A DNA stretch of 64,000 nt from JAJCYX01 sp965243825 (GTDB taxonomy: Bacteria > Chloroflexota > Dehalococcoidia > Lucifugimonadales > Lucifugimonadaceae), in the NCBI GenBank assembly GCA_965243825.1, contig CBDEVT010000001.1, positions 806,001-870,000 on the forward strand, written 5' to 3'. A model generated the notes under the pieces. That model ran no database searches and was not told the origin of the DNA. It worked only from the letters and a program-made list of their open reading frames with translations. This document shows positions 1 to 9,016 of the stretch, piece after piece; the stretch's first letter is position 1; each line of letters opens with the position of its first letter. The position numbers were made by a program, and so were the translations under genes.

Positions 1-69
1 CCAACTGTTTATGTCCGCTGAAGATCAGCCCCGCTGTTTCTCTCAAACCCACCACTTTTCCGCTCATTT

Positions 70-88
70 CACGTACTGATCGTACGTG
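70..88. repeat. Short inverted repeat upstream of RNase J
   Basis: A perfect 7-bp inverted repeat (CACGTAC/GTACGTG) with a 5-base spacer lies about 40 bases before the RNase J start and is followed by TCGTTTT. It could be an operator, or the weak terminator of a gene left of the window. The first 69 bases hold no gene that I can support. Confidence 0.35.
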
Positions 89-125
89 TCGTTTTCCAAT
101 AGATTGCCAGTAACCAGAAAGACAA

Positions 126-1802
126 ATGACAAGTAACAGACAAAACGAACAACTGCCACTCCGCGTCCTGCCCCTTGGAGGGCTCGGCGAGATTGGCAAA
201 AACATGATGGTCGTCGAATACGGCGACGACATTCTGATTATCGATGCCGGGGTGCTGTTCCCAGAGGTAGATATGCCCGGGATCGACGTCGTGATCCCGA
301 ACATGGACTACCTGGTTGAAAATGCTGACCGCGTTCGCGCCGTGCTCATCACTCATGGACACGAAGACCATATCGGCGCAGTGCCCCATCTCATAAACCG
401 GCTAAACGTCCCGATATACGCACCGCGTATGGCGACCGAGTTGATCCGTAACAAGCTGAAGAATGCCGGTCTACTCGCGGAGGCCGATCTCAATAGCGTC
501 AAGCCGGGAGAATCCATTCGCGCCGGTGAACTCGAAGTCGAGTGGTTCGACGTAACACACAGCATTCCCGACGCGTGCGGAATCGCCATCGACACGCCTC
601 TGGGCAAGGTCATTCATACGGGTGATTTCAAGATCGACCACGACCCGATGGTTGGTGAACCCAGTGATCTCAGGCAGTTAGCGCGAATCTGCGGAGACGG
701 CGTGTTCCTTCTGATGTCAGATTCGACCTATGCGGAAGAGGAAGGTGCATCCGAATCAGACCGCGCGGTGACAGACGGTCTCTTCAGCGTTATCGGAGAC
801 GCTCCGGCCCGTGTAATCGTATCTAGCTTTGCTTCGCAGATCGCCCGCATACAGATCGTTGCGGACGCCGCTGAAGCGTTTGGCCGCAAGCTGGTAATCC
901 TTGGCCGCAGCATGGTTGAGAACACAAAACTATCCCGCGAACTGGGCCACCTGCGCATTTCCAATGACCTGATGATCTCCGCTGCTGAGGCCGAATCTCT
1001 TCCCGGTCACAAGGTGATCATCATGACCACTGGTAGCCAGGGCGAGCCTTCCTCCGGACTTGTAAGAATGTCCCGTGATCAACATCGTGAAGTCTCGATC
1101 CGTGAAGATGACACGATCATCCTTTCTGCAAACACGATTCCGGGTAATGAGGTGCCCGTCAACGATTCGATCAACGACCTCGTTCAGCTCGGCGCAAGGG
1201 TAGTGACCAACCGGCAGGCCATGACTCACGTATCGGGTCATGCACGCCGGGAAGAGCTGCGACTTGTGCTCAATCTGGCACGTCCGCAGTACTTCATTCC
1301 GGTTCACGGCGAGTACCGCATGCTGAAAGCACACGCAGACCTCGCTGTTGACCAGGGCGTTCAGCCTGAACATTCAATGGTGCTGATAGACGGAGACGTG
1401 CTGGAGTTGACTCACGAGAGCGCGGAGATCGTCGATCGTGAAGTCGCAGGGCACATCTTCGTCCACGGGCTCGGACTCTGGGATGAAGCCGGCAATGTCG
1501 TAGTCGAGCGTCGCTCACTCGCCAGGGAAGGCATCGTAACGGTCTCGTTAGCCACTGACCGCAAGAATAAGAAGATCATCGGTGAACCCAGGTTCGTTTC
1601 GATGGGCTTCGTTCACGCTGCTGATGCGGAGGCTCTGTTCGAAGATGCCAGGGATGTGCTTCAGCCGGTCATTGAACGATTCTCTGATGAGGACCTAGAG
1701 TGGAACGAGTTAGAAGACCTGATCCGCACTACAGTCGGCCGATATCTGACAAAACGCACGAAGCGAAGACCTCTTGTGATTCCGGTGACTATTGACCTCT
1801 AA
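126..1802 (+). CDS. rnj: Ribonuclease J (metallo-beta-lactamase/beta-CASP RNase)
   Basis: RNase J is the 5'-to-3' exonuclease and endonuclease used in mRNA decay and rRNA maturation in bacteria that often lack RNase E. The 558-residue length is usual for the family. The metallo-beta-lactamase zinc motif HGHEDHIG is seen at residues 77-84. Further family blocks follow: HTGDFKID, SDSTYAEEEG, the beta-CASP block with TTGSQGEPSSGL, SGHARREEL, and PVHGEYRM near residue 395. A C-terminal domain completes the protein. The ATG start is preceded by AGAAAGAC, a weak ribosome-binding site. The stop lies 11 bases inside the TTG start proposed for the following ftsK, so the two are probably co-transcribed. 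The identification is secure from sequence motifs. Confidence 0.96.
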   Translation: MTSNRQNEQLPLRVLPLGGLGEIGKNMMVVEYGDDILIIDAGVLFPEVDMPGIDVVIPNMDYLVENADRVRAVLITHGHEDHIGAVPHLINRLNVPIYAPRMATELIRNKLKNAGLLAEADLNSVKPGESIRAGELEVEWFDVTHSIPDACGIAIDTPLGKVIHTGDFKIDHDPMVGEPSDLRQLARICGDGVFLLMSDSTYAEEEGASESDRAVTDGLFSVIGDAPARVIVSSFASQIARIQIVADAAEAFGRKLVILGRSMVENTKLSRELGHLRISNDLMISAAEAESLPGHKVIIMTTGSQGEPSSGLVRMSRDQHREVSIREDDTIILSANTIPGNEVPVNDSINDLVQLGARVVTNRQAMTHVSGHARREELRLVLNLARPQYFIPVHGEYRMLKAHADLAVDQGVQPEHSMVLIDGDVLELTHESAEIVDREVAGHIFVHGLGLWDEAGNVVVERRSLAREGIVTVSLATDRKNKKIIGEPRFVSMGFVHAADAEALFEDARDVLQPVIERFSDEDLEWNELEDLIRTTVGRYLTKRTKRRPLVIPVTIDL

Positions 1803-4161
1803 AGCATCTAACAGGGTTGTACGTGGCTCATCTTCCAAAAAGGGATCGAGCAAAGGCGGCATGTCCATGGGTGACTTCGCGCCGTTCGGGCTAAGATTCG
1901 CATTGACGCATCCGGTTCGCGTAATCGTGTTGGTGGCAGTTGGTATAGCCATTCTCGCGTTCCCACTGCAGAACTGGACTCTCGAAACACTCGGCTGGTC
2001 GGTCGTACCTCTCGGTATCTGGGCAGCCGGAACCCTCTATCTGCTCTCCTGGCACCCTACTTACCTTGTCCGAAAATGGCGCTACGTGGTTCCTTCCCTT
2101 CTACTCGCATTGGCAAGCGCCGGTGCTCTCGGAATGGTCAACGCCGAGTTCGGCAGCCGGACAGGCGAGTCGCTCGGCGGAGCAATCGGCGTTGCTATCT
2201 CGATACAGCCATCTGAATGGGATCGTTTCAACGTTTCAACGATGGACTATCTCGGAGCGTCGATCCGAATACTGGTAATCCTGCTCGTGGCCGCAGCCCT
2301 GTTTGCTCCGAAGTTGAGCTGGCGAGCCACCTTCCAGGGCTCCCGTTATTCGTGGAAAGCTGCAGCCACAACTGGCCACGCAGCGGCTGAAGGTCGACGC
2401 AGGCTGAAAGAGCGATCTGAACGACGCAAAGCAGAGCGGGTTGAACGCGAAGCCCAGCTTGAACTCGAGCGGGCCGCCTTTGCTGCAGAAAGCGAGCTCG
2501 CGGCCGCCGACACGGATCAACTGGAACCGGTTTCTCCTGTGATCCATGGCATCGCCGCCGACTCCAATGAAGATTTCGACAAAGAAACGCCTCCATGGGA
2601 AGAGGTTGAGGACCCGCGCGGCAATCCGATGGACCAGGAACTCGTCCTGCGGGACCTGCCCGGTGCTGCGGCAGCAGGTGCCGCAGCAGCAGCTATCCCT
2701 GAGATTGTCTCAACTGCAGTTCTGAGCGAAGCCGCATCCCAGTTCAAATGGCCGCTGCCAAACATGGAAAAGCTTAAGAAGGCGCCTCCTGGCGGTGTTA
2801 CGCGCGCCGAGATTGACGAGCGCAGCAACCTGATCGAAACCAGTCTCGCTGAGTACGGCATCGACGTTACGGTAGACCAGGTTTTCACTGGGCCCACCGT
2901 CACGATGTACGGACTGCGCCCGGGCTGGAAGGGCCGCAAATCAGACCAGTCGGCAGGTCAGCGCGTTAGCGTGAACACCATCCTCAACAGGGAGCGAGAC
3001 CTCGCGCTTGCGCTCGCTTCGCCAAATATTCGATTTGAGCCAGTAGTCCCCGGCGAATCTGTCGTCGGTATCGAAGTGCCGAACTCAAAACCGACTCCGG
3101 TGACACTACGATCTGTGATGGAAACGCCGGAGTGGAAGAAGTTCCAGTCATCCGCCCAGCTTCCGGTACCGCTTGGACTCGGATCCGGTGGAGATGCCGT
3201 GTTCGCTGACCTGGCTCGAATGCCCCACACGCTGATTGCGGGTTCCACAGGTTCGGGGAAGAGCGTGTGCATGAACGCCATCATCACCGGTCTGCTCATG
3301 AGTCGCTCTCCTGCCCAGGTACGCATGGTGATGATCGACCCGAAACGAGTCGAACTCACCCCGTATGCCGGTATCCCGCACCTCTACACAGACGTTGTGG
3401 TTGAAGCTGATCGCGCGGTAGCAACCCTAAAAGCCCTGATCGCGGAGATGATGGGCCGATTCAGAGTGCTCGAGAAGGCTGGTGTCAAAAACATCGTCTC
3501 GTTCAACGAACGTTCGAAAGAGAAGATGCCGTATCTGGTGATCCTCGTTGACGAGTTGGCCGACCTGATGCTGCAGGCAGCGAACGAGGTTGAACGACTA
3601 CTCGTCCGCCTCGCTCAACTTGGTCGCGCCACGGGTGTTCACCTCGTTGTCGCTACCCAGAGACCGTCAGTTGACGTCGTAACTGGCCTCATTAAGGCCA
3701 ACTTCCCGAGCCGTATCAGCTTTGCGGTGATGTCACAGGTCGACTCTCGGACCGTGCTGGACAGCGTTGGCGGCGAGAAGCTGCTTGGCAGGGGTGACAT
3801 GCTCTACTTGCCAATCGATAAGGCGAAGCCAGAACGTGTCCAGGGTGCATTCCTTTCCGATACCGAGATCGAATCGACAGTACGGATGTGGAAGGCTGTT
3901 AATGGGCCGACGCTACCAGAGCTTGAAGTGGAGATGGAAGACGAGGCGTTGGTGGACGGTGAGATCGACACTTCTGGCGATTCACTGATCGATTCAGCAC
4001 GTAATCTCGCAAGGTCCCAGAAGACCCTTTCTACCTCCTTGCTTCAACGCAGGCTGCGGATCGGCTATCCAAGAGCAGCAAGGCTGATGGACGAACTTGA
4101 AGATCTGGGAGTCGTGGGTCCGGGTGAACCGGGCAAGCCCAGGCAGGTGCTGGGCGCCTGA
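1792..4161 (+). CDS. ftsK: DNA translocase FtsK/SpoIIIE family
   Basis: This is a hexameric ATP-driven DNA pump that segregates chromosome ends at the division septum. The N-terminal part has about four hydrophobic segments (roughly residues 30-175). A charged, Ala/Glu-rich linker with an alanine stretch follows (about 180-330). The motor domain has a Walker A GSTGSGKS at residues 484-491 and a Walker B ILVDELADL around 584-592. The C-terminal winged-helix gamma domain, which reads KOPS-like sites, is recognisable in the last 60 residues (LLQRRLRIGYPRAARLMD). At 789 residues it is a normal FtsK/SpoIIIE size. The start is uncertain: TTG at 1792 overlaps RNase J, while ATG at 1861 follows an AAAGG and would remove only a basic Ser/Gly-rich tail. 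Confidence 0.95.
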   Translation: MTSKASNRVVRGSSSKKGSSKGGMSMGDFAPFGLRFALTHPVRVIVLVAVGIAILAFPLQNWTLETLGWSVVPLGIWAAGTLYLLSWHPTYLVRKWRYVVPSLLLALASAGALGMVNAEFGSRTGESLGGAIGVAISIQPSEWDRFNVSTMDYLGASIRILVILLVAAALFAPKLSWRATFQGSRYSWKAAATTGHAAAEGRRRLKERSERRKAERVEREAQLELERAAFAAESELAAADTDQLEPVSPVIHGIAADSNEDFDKETPPWEEVEDPRGNPMDQELVLRDLPGAAAAGAAAAAIPEIVSTAVLSEAASQFKWPLPNMEKLKKAPPGGVTRAEIDERSNLIETSLAEYGIDVTVDQVFTGPTVTMYGLRPGWKGRKSDQSAGQRVSVNTILNRERDLALALASPNIRFEPVVPGESVVGIEVPNSKPTPVTLRSVMETPEWKKFQSSAQLPVPLGLGSGGDAVFADLARMPHTLIAGSTGSGKSVCMNAIITGLLMSRSPAQVRMVMIDPKRVELTPYAGIPHLYTDVVVEADRAVATLKALIAEMMGRFRVLEKAGVKNIVSFNERSKEKMPYLVILVDELADLMLQAANEVERLLVRLAQLGRATGVHLVVATQRPSVDVVTGLIKANFPSRISFAVMSQVDSRTVLDSVGGEKLLGRGDMLYLPIDKAKPERVQGAFLSDTEIESTVRMWKAVNGPTLPELEVEMEDEALVDGEIDTSGDSLIDSARNLARSQKTLSTSLLQRRLRIGYPRAARLMDELEDLGVVGPGEPGKPRQVLGA

Positions 4162-4323
4162 TCAGCAATTGAGCTGATTCGTTCGGGCGAACCTACACTG
4201 TAACGTTGTGCCCGCCCACTAATTGCCATTCTCTGCGTGCCAACCGGCACTTCAGGCAACGCTTTCAGCCATACAATAGCCGCGACATCTCGTATCTATA
4301 CGACACGAGGCACAGGCGAACTA

Positions 4324-6186
4324 ATGAGCAACATCTCACATCTGTTCCCGGACAGCTCAGGTGATCCCTCGGATGGACCGATGGAACATCCGCCGCTGGA
4401 ACTCGAAGGTCCGCTATCAGAGTGCGGAGTATGCGGTGCCGACCTCACTCAGTCATCGGTATACAGGCGATTGCGGGTATGCCCACGTTGCCGTTACCAC
4501 TACTCGATCTCCGCAAGACGCCAGATCGCGTCACTGGCCGATGAGGGCACATTCAAAGAGACGAGCACCTGGATTCAGTCTCTTGACCCTCTTGAGTTCT
4601 CTCCCCGCGCCTCATATCGGGTTCGCCTGCTCCAGGACCAGACTCGCACCGGGCTAACCGAAGCCGCAATTACCGGAACCTGCAGCATCGGCGGCACAGA
4701 GTCCGTCGTCATCGTGCTCGATTTTGGCTTTCTCGGCGGTTCGATGGGCTTGGTGGTCGGCGAAAAAGTGGCCCTTGCTCTGGAACTTGCAGCCAGGAAG
4801 AAGCTACCGGCCGTTGTGGTCGTGAATAGCGGTGGTGCAAGGATCCAGGAAGGCGTTCTCTCGTTAATGCAGATGGCCAAAACGGTGATCGCCGTGAACG
4901 CCCTGCATAAGAAAGGCGTACCTCTTATCTCTGTGCTCGGGAACCCGGCAACAGGCCAGGTTCTCGGCAGTTTTGCCTCACTTTCAGACATCATCATCGC
5001 TGAGCCAGGTGCTCACATCGGATTCGCTCCCTTCAGGGAGATCCAGGAAGCAGAAGAGAACAGGATCGAGAACGATCAGTACTCCTCCGAGACCTATTTC
5101 GATGCTGGCCTGATCGACCGTGTCGTCGACCGCGAGTCTTTGAAGCACGAGCTGGCATCGGTGCTGGATTTGCTATCACCCGAGTTCAAACTCGCGGCAT
5201 CACGACGCTCGAAGCCGCCACAACCCGAACTCACGCCACGTGAGCCATGGGAGATGGTGCAGCTTGCTCGCAGGCCCGACAGGCCGAGGGCACGCTTCTA
5301 CATCGAAAACATGTTCACCAACTTCTTCGAACTGAACGGAGACAGGGTGTCTGGCCAGGACCCTTCGGTGATATTTGGCATTGGCAGGCTGGCCGGCGAA
5401 GCGATCATGGTCATTGGCCAGCACAAGTCTTCTGAGACTGTGAAGAACGATCACGGCGGCGTTCGGGGCGACATCCTTCCTGAGGGATTCAGACAGGCGT
5501 CACGGGCGCTCAGGTTCGCTCAACGTTTCAGACTGCCCGTGATCACCATCGTCGACACTGCAGGCCCCAGGCTCGGGCTTGAGCAGGAACACCGCGGTCT
5601 TGCTATCTCCATGGCAAATATGATCGATACGATGGCCTCAGCTGAGATACCCACTATCTCCGTCCTTGTCGGCGAAGGTGGTTCAGAGGCGGCTCTGGCC
5701 TTCAGCGTTGCGGACCGAGTTTTGATGCTCCAGAACTCGATCTATTCTCCTGTGTCACCTGAACAGGGAGCTCGTGCGGAACTGCGAGACAGCGAACGTG
5801 CCAATGAGATTGCTCGTGCGCTGAAGCTAACTTCTGCAGACTGTATGCGCATGGGCATCATCGACGACGTCATTGCAGAACCGGCGGAGGGTGCCCACGC
5901 TTCGCCTGATGAGGCCGCACGGCTTCTGAAACGCAGTTTGATGCGGGAACTCATCGACATCCGCAACACGCATCGCCGCACCCTTGTGAGGCGTCGGCAG
6001 AAGAAGTTCAGGAACTTTGGTGAATACGGCAGCCGGATCCGTACAGCGGTTCGGAGTGAACTGGCGTCCTGGAGAACTGGACTGAGAAGCGCTGGCGCCA
6101 GGGTGATGAGGCGGAGGACAGGCGAAGAGGCAGATGGATCACCAGATGGCGATCCTGAAGGTTCAGTAGACCCGCGCGACGACTAA
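4324..6186 (+). CDS. accDA: Acetyl-CoA carboxylase carboxyltransferase, fused beta-alpha subunits
   Basis: This enzyme transfers the carboxyl group from carboxybiotin to acetyl-CoA to make malonyl-CoA, the first step of fatty-acid synthesis. The N-terminal half is AccD-like: a four-cysteine zinc ribbon (Cys34, 37, 53, 56 counting from this start) and the block VVNSGGARIQEGVLSLMQMA. After about residue 300 the chain continues without a break into an AccA-like half (GDRVSGQDPSVIFGIGRL, then GEGGSEAALAFSVADRVLML). Separate accD and accA genes are the more common state. The reading frame is open from a GTG at 4237, but ATG 4324 fits the family N-terminus better. The C-terminal tail is acidic. The stop overlaps that of the convergent HAD gene by 4 bp. 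No biotin carboxylase or carrier gene is in view. Confidence 0.93.
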   Translation: MSNISHLFPDSSGDPSDGPMEHPPLELEGPLSECGVCGADLTQSSVYRRLRVCPRCRYHYSISARRQIASLADEGTFKETSTWIQSLDPLEFSPRASYRVRLLQDQTRTGLTEAAITGTCSIGGTESVVIVLDFGFLGGSMGLVVGEKVALALELAARKKLPAVVVVNSGGARIQEGVLSLMQMAKTVIAVNALHKKGVPLISVLGNPATGQVLGSFASLSDIIIAEPGAHIGFAPFREIQEAEENRIENDQYSSETYFDAGLIDRVVDRESLKHELASVLDLLSPEFKLAASRRSKPPQPELTPREPWEMVQLARRPDRPRARFYIENMFTNFFELNGDRVSGQDPSVIFGIGRLAGEAIMVIGQHKSSETVKNDHGGVRGDILPEGFRQASRALRFAQRFRLPVITIVDTAGPRLGLEQEHRGLAISMANMIDTMASAEIPTISVLVGEGGSEAALAFSVADRVLMLQNSIYSPVSPEQGARAELRDSERANEIARALKLTSADCMRMGIIDDVIAEPAEGAHASPDEAARLLKRSLMRELIDIRNTHRRTLVRRRQKKFRNFGEYGSRIRTAVRSELASWRTGLRSAGARVMRRRTGEEADGSPDGDPEGSVDPRDD

Positions 6187-6929
6187 AGCACAAACCGCTC
6201 GATAGCTCGAGCAACGCCATCGGCTTCCAGCGTATCCGTAGTGTGGTGCGCCATACGTTTGATTTCGTCCGGGGCGTGCCCCATGGCAACTGGAATTCCG
6301 ACAGACTCGAACATCTGCCTGTCGTTGAGTCCGTCACCGATCGCCATCACTTCTGCTAAGTCCAGGCCCAGGGCTTCACTGAACTTGCGCGCTCCGTACC
6401 CTTTGTGTGCATCGGCATGAGTGTAGTTCACATACCACTCATCCCGGGAACCTCTAGCTCCCATTGCGATCACACCATCTCGGCTCTGCTCAAGTGATAT
6501 CCGTTCTGCCGTCGAACGATCCGGAACGGCACTAGTGATGATCGTGACACGCCAATCGTTGAACATGCCTACTGATCGGGCAACCCTTCCCGAATCTACT
6601 GCAAAATAGCGAAATCCTTCTCTCTCGAGCCGATCGATGATATCCCGTGCGTTCGGTTCACTAATTGGACGGTCGGTGATAGTTCTCCCATGCACAGGGT
6701 CGAGAAGTCGGGCGCCGTTGTCACTGATCTGAGGGGATTGAAGACCAAGCAGTCGGGCGAAGTGACCCACGTCCTCTGGAACGCGGCCGGATGCAATGCC
6801 CACAGGCATTAACTTCGCCGCAGCTCGCACCGCTTCCACGACTGGCCCTGATATGCGGTCTTCAGCGTCGAGAAGAGTACCGTCCAGGTCTATCAGGAGC
6901 GCTGCCGGACGTCGGTTCGCCGTAATCAG
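6183..6929 (-). CDS. HAD-superfamily (Cof-like) phosphatase with a non-canonical start
   Basis: This is a haloacid-dehalogenase phosphatase with a Cof-type cap, probably acting on small phosphorylated metabolites; the substrate cannot be told. Motif IV is GDGLNDRQMF near the C-terminus. The essential nucleophile motif DLDGTLLD is encoded at about 6870-6893, upstream of the first possible ATG/GTG/TTG (GTG at 6839), so a start at 6839 would remove the active site. In that frame a CTG at 6929-6927 sits 8 bases after GGAG and overlaps the upstream gene's TGA as CTGA, giving a 248-residue protein of normal size. ATT at 6926 is an alternative. It is probably translationally coupled to the dehydrogenase upstream. 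The stop shares 4 bp with accDA. Confidence 0.85.
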   Translation of the reverse strand: MITANRRPAALLIDLDGTLLDAEDRISGPVVEAVRAAAKLMPVGIASGRVPEDVGHFARLLGLQSPQISDNGARLLDPVHGRTITDRPISEPNARDIIDRLEREGFRYFAVDSGRVARSVGMFNDWRVTIITSAVPDRSTAERISLEQSRDGVIAMGARGSRDEWYVNYTHADAHKGYGARKFSEALGLDLAEVMAIGDGLNDRQMFESVGIPVAMGHAPDEIKRMAHHTTDTLEADGVARAIERFVL

Positions 6930-7906
6930 TCCATCAACTCCACGACATTCAGTGGTTTTTCGCCCTCAAGCACCCGACGGGCGTTTTCAAACGAGAATAC
7001 GAGCGCTCGATCAACCCGTTCCTGGGTAGATCCAGCAAGGTGAGGAGTAACCACGACGTTGTCCATGTGCAGCAGAGGGTTATCGAGAGGAGTTGGTTCC
7101 ACCTCGAACACATCGAGGCCGGCAGCAGCAATCTCACCTTCTTGAAGCGCCTTGATGAGAGCAGCTTCATCCTGCACAGGTCCGCGGCAGGTGTTAACGA
7201 AAACGGCGCTACTCTTCATCGCCGCAAATTCTCTTGTCGAGAACATCCCTGTGGTCTGAGAGTTCAGAGGAACGTGTACGGTCACGATATCGCTGCGTTC
7301 CAACAACTCATCGAACGACACGCGCTGCACATTCAGCGAAGCTTCGTAGTCGGAGTCGAACTCCCGCACATCGTGATAAAGCGTCGTAGTCTCGAATCCG
7401 GTCAGCCGTTTCGCCACCTTGGAACCGATATTTCCTAGGCCGACAATCCCCACAGTGCGCTCTGAAAGTTCGTAGAGGGTTCCAAACTGGCCGCCTTTGG
7501 CGTGGTCCTGCCAGGCACCATCCTTGACGCCTCCTATCCCCTGTTCAAGCCGCTTGTAGACCATGAGCATGAGCGAAATGGCGTGCTCACCAACTGAGTT
7601 GGAGATCGCTGGGGAGTTGTTGCAGACTTCGACGCCCATCTCGCGTATCGCATGAACGTCGAGTGTGTTGAAACCAGCGCTCATGAGCTGCAGGAGTTTG
7701 AGCTTAGGCATCCTGGCGATATCGTCTTCTGTCCACAACAGCCCGTTGGTAATAAGCGCCTCGGCATCCTTCAGTTCTTCGATACGCTGCTCAGCCGGGG
7801 ACTCCGGATTTACATACCCAACATCAAGGTCAGAAGGCGCCAGTTCCACCGCACGTTTCGTCCTTGCGCCCGAAGGCTCTCCAAAGTAGATGACCCTGTG
7901 TCCCAT
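6926..7906 (-). CDS. D-2-hydroxyacid dehydrogenase (phosphoglycerate dehydrogenase-like)
   Basis: This is an NAD(P)-dependent oxidoreductase acting on a D-2-hydroxy acid or its 2-keto acid. The Rossmann nucleotide motif is GLGNIG, about halfway along the 326 residues. The family catalytic residues are all visible: Arg in NTCRGPV, Glu in DVFEVEP and His in TPHLAGST. There is no C-terminal ACT domain, so it is not a full-length SerA of the regulated type; glyoxylate/hydroxypyruvate or phosphoglycerate are possible substrates. It starts at an ATG and is the first gene of a two-gene minus-strand unit with the HAD phosphatase. It is divergent from the TPP riboswitch operon. Confidence 0.9.
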   Translation of the reverse strand: MGHRVIYFGEPSGARTKRAVELAPSDLDVGYVNPESPAEQRIEELKDAEALITNGLLWTEDDIARMPKLKLLQLMSAGFNTLDVHAIREMGVEVCNNSPAISNSVGEHAISLMLMVYKRLEQGIGGVKDGAWQDHAKGGQFGTLYELSERTVGIVGLGNIGSKVAKRLTGFETTTLYHDVREFDSDYEASLNVQRVSFDELLERSDIVTVHVPLNSQTTGMFSTREFAAMKSSAVFVNTCRGPVQDEAALIKALQEGEIAAAGLDVFEVEPTPLDNPLLHMDNVVVTPHLAGSTQERVDRALVFSFENARRVLEGEKPLNVVELMD

Positions 7907-8039
7907 ATCGCTCGCCTCCGACTTATCGCTGTGACAGACGCTGGTGGTGCAGCCGCAATATACCGCTCATTCGAGCGGCATGCCCGAGCTTCACAGAGAC
8001 GATTCGCAGTTTGACGAAGCCTTTTGCGAGGCCTAAAGT

Positions 8040-8132
8040 GTCCTCAGGGGAGCCTGGAATCGCAGGCTGAGAGGGCGGTATGACCGCCGACCCTGGAACC
8101 TGATCTGGGTAATGCCAGCGTAGGGAGCATCC
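8040..8132 (+). promoter_or_regulatory. TPP riboswitch (THI element)
   Basis: The conserved thiamine pyrophosphate aptamer is plainly visible: GGGGAGCC, CTGAGAGGG with a GC-rich P3a hairpin (GGCGGTATGACCGCC), ACCCT, then GAACCTGATCTGGGTAATG and CCAGCGTAGGGA. It lies about 90 bases ahead of thiG. An intrinsic terminator follows 12 bases later, so control is most likely by transcription termination when TPP is bound. The exact ends of P1 are approximate. Confidence 0.96.
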
Positions 8133-8143
8133 CGCCCGCCATT

Positions 8144-8175
8144 GCGCTGCCACCAGGGACCAGGCAGCGCTTTTT
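8144..8175 (+). terminator. Riboswitch-controlled intrinsic terminator
   Basis: An 8-bp stem (GCGCTGCC/GGCAGCGC) with an 11-base loop is directly followed by TTTTT and stands between the TPP aptamer and thiG. This is the expected expression platform: formed when TPP is abundant, prevented by an alternative pairing when it is scarce. The antiterminator pairing was not worked out. Confidence 0.9.
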
Positions 8176-8221
8176 GTTTGGCACGATATTTCGAGCGGGA
8201 CCAGACCGAGAGGCAAACGCC

Positions 8222-9004
8222 ATGAGCGATGAACTCGTTATTGCTGGAAAGTCATTCTCTTCGCGCCTGATGACAGGCACAGGCAAGCACAGGTCAAGCG
8301 AAGATCTCGCCGCGTCTGTTAAAGCCTCAGGCACCGAGATAATCACCGTGGCGATCGGTCGATTGAACCTCGACGACCCAAATGAGAAGACTCTTCTGGA
8401 CGAGATCGACTGGGACAAGTACCAGGTACTCCCGAACACAGCAGGCAGCAAAACGGCAGACGAGGCAGTCTGGACAGCGAAGCTTGCACGCGAAGTCACA
8501 GGTTCGGATTGGATCAAGCTCGAAGTGATTCCAGATCCCAAGTATCTGCTGCCCGATCCGGTTGGAACATTCGATGCAGCGAAAACCCTGCTAGCTGAAG
8601 GCTTCAAAGTGCTGCCTTACATTCACGCAGATCCGGTTCTTGCAAAACGGCTGGAAGATGCAGGCTGTTCAACTGTCATGCCGCTTGGTTCGCCGATCGG
8701 CTCTGGCCGCGGTGTCCTTACAGTCGAAGAGATCCAGATCATCATCGAACAGTCCAGCGTGCCGGTCGTCGTCGATGCCGGTCTCGGAGTCCCGTCGGAT
8801 GCGGCAACAGTTATGGAGCTTGGAGCAGACGCCGTTCTCGTGAACACAGCTATTGCACAGGCCCAGAATCCCGGCTTGATGGGAGAAGCCTTCAAACTGG
8901 GCGTTGAAGCAGGTCGCAAAGCGTACCTGGCAGGACGAATTCCGACCAAAGAGGCCGCCTCGGCAAGTAGCCCAACCGAAGGCGTCCCCATGGCGACTGC
9001 CTGA
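8222..9004 (+). CDS. thiG: Thiazole synthase ThiG
   Basis: ThiG builds the thiazole phosphate half of thiamine from deoxyxylulose-5-phosphate, dehydroglycine and the sulfur carried by ThiS thiocarboxylate. The 260-residue (beta/alpha)8 protein shows the family blocks MTGTGKHRS, the Schiff-base lysine in DWIKLEVIPD, MPLGSPIGSGRG, PVVVDAGLGVPSDA and the phosphate-binding VLVNTAIAQA. ATG 8222 is preceded by AGAGG at good spacing. The frame is open from a TTG at 8174, but that lies in the terminator. It is the first gene of the TPP-controlled operon and is followed by thiE after 12 bases. Confidence 0.97.
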   Translation: MSDELVIAGKSFSSRLMTGTGKHRSSEDLAASVKASGTEIITVAIGRLNLDDPNEKTLLDEIDWDKYQVLPNTAGSKTADEAVWTAKLAREVTGSDWIKLEVIPDPKYLLPDPVGTFDAAKTLLAEGFKVLPYIHADPVLAKRLEDAGCSTVMPLGSPIGSGRGVLTVEEIQIIIEQSSVPVVVDAGLGVPSDAATVMELGADAVLVNTAIAQAQNPGLMGEAFKLGVEAGRKAYLAGRIPTKEAASASSPTEGVPMATA

Positions 9005-9016
9005 CCCCCGGCCTCA

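Noticed and set aside
930..1373. 147-codon frame antisense to RNase J
   Set aside because: It is fully inside a conserved gene on the other strand and shows no family similarity.
7907..8039. Small coding frames between the dehydrogenase and the TPP riboswitch
   Set aside because: The stretch is short, divergent promoter space; open frames there run into the riboswitch or the dehydrogenase.
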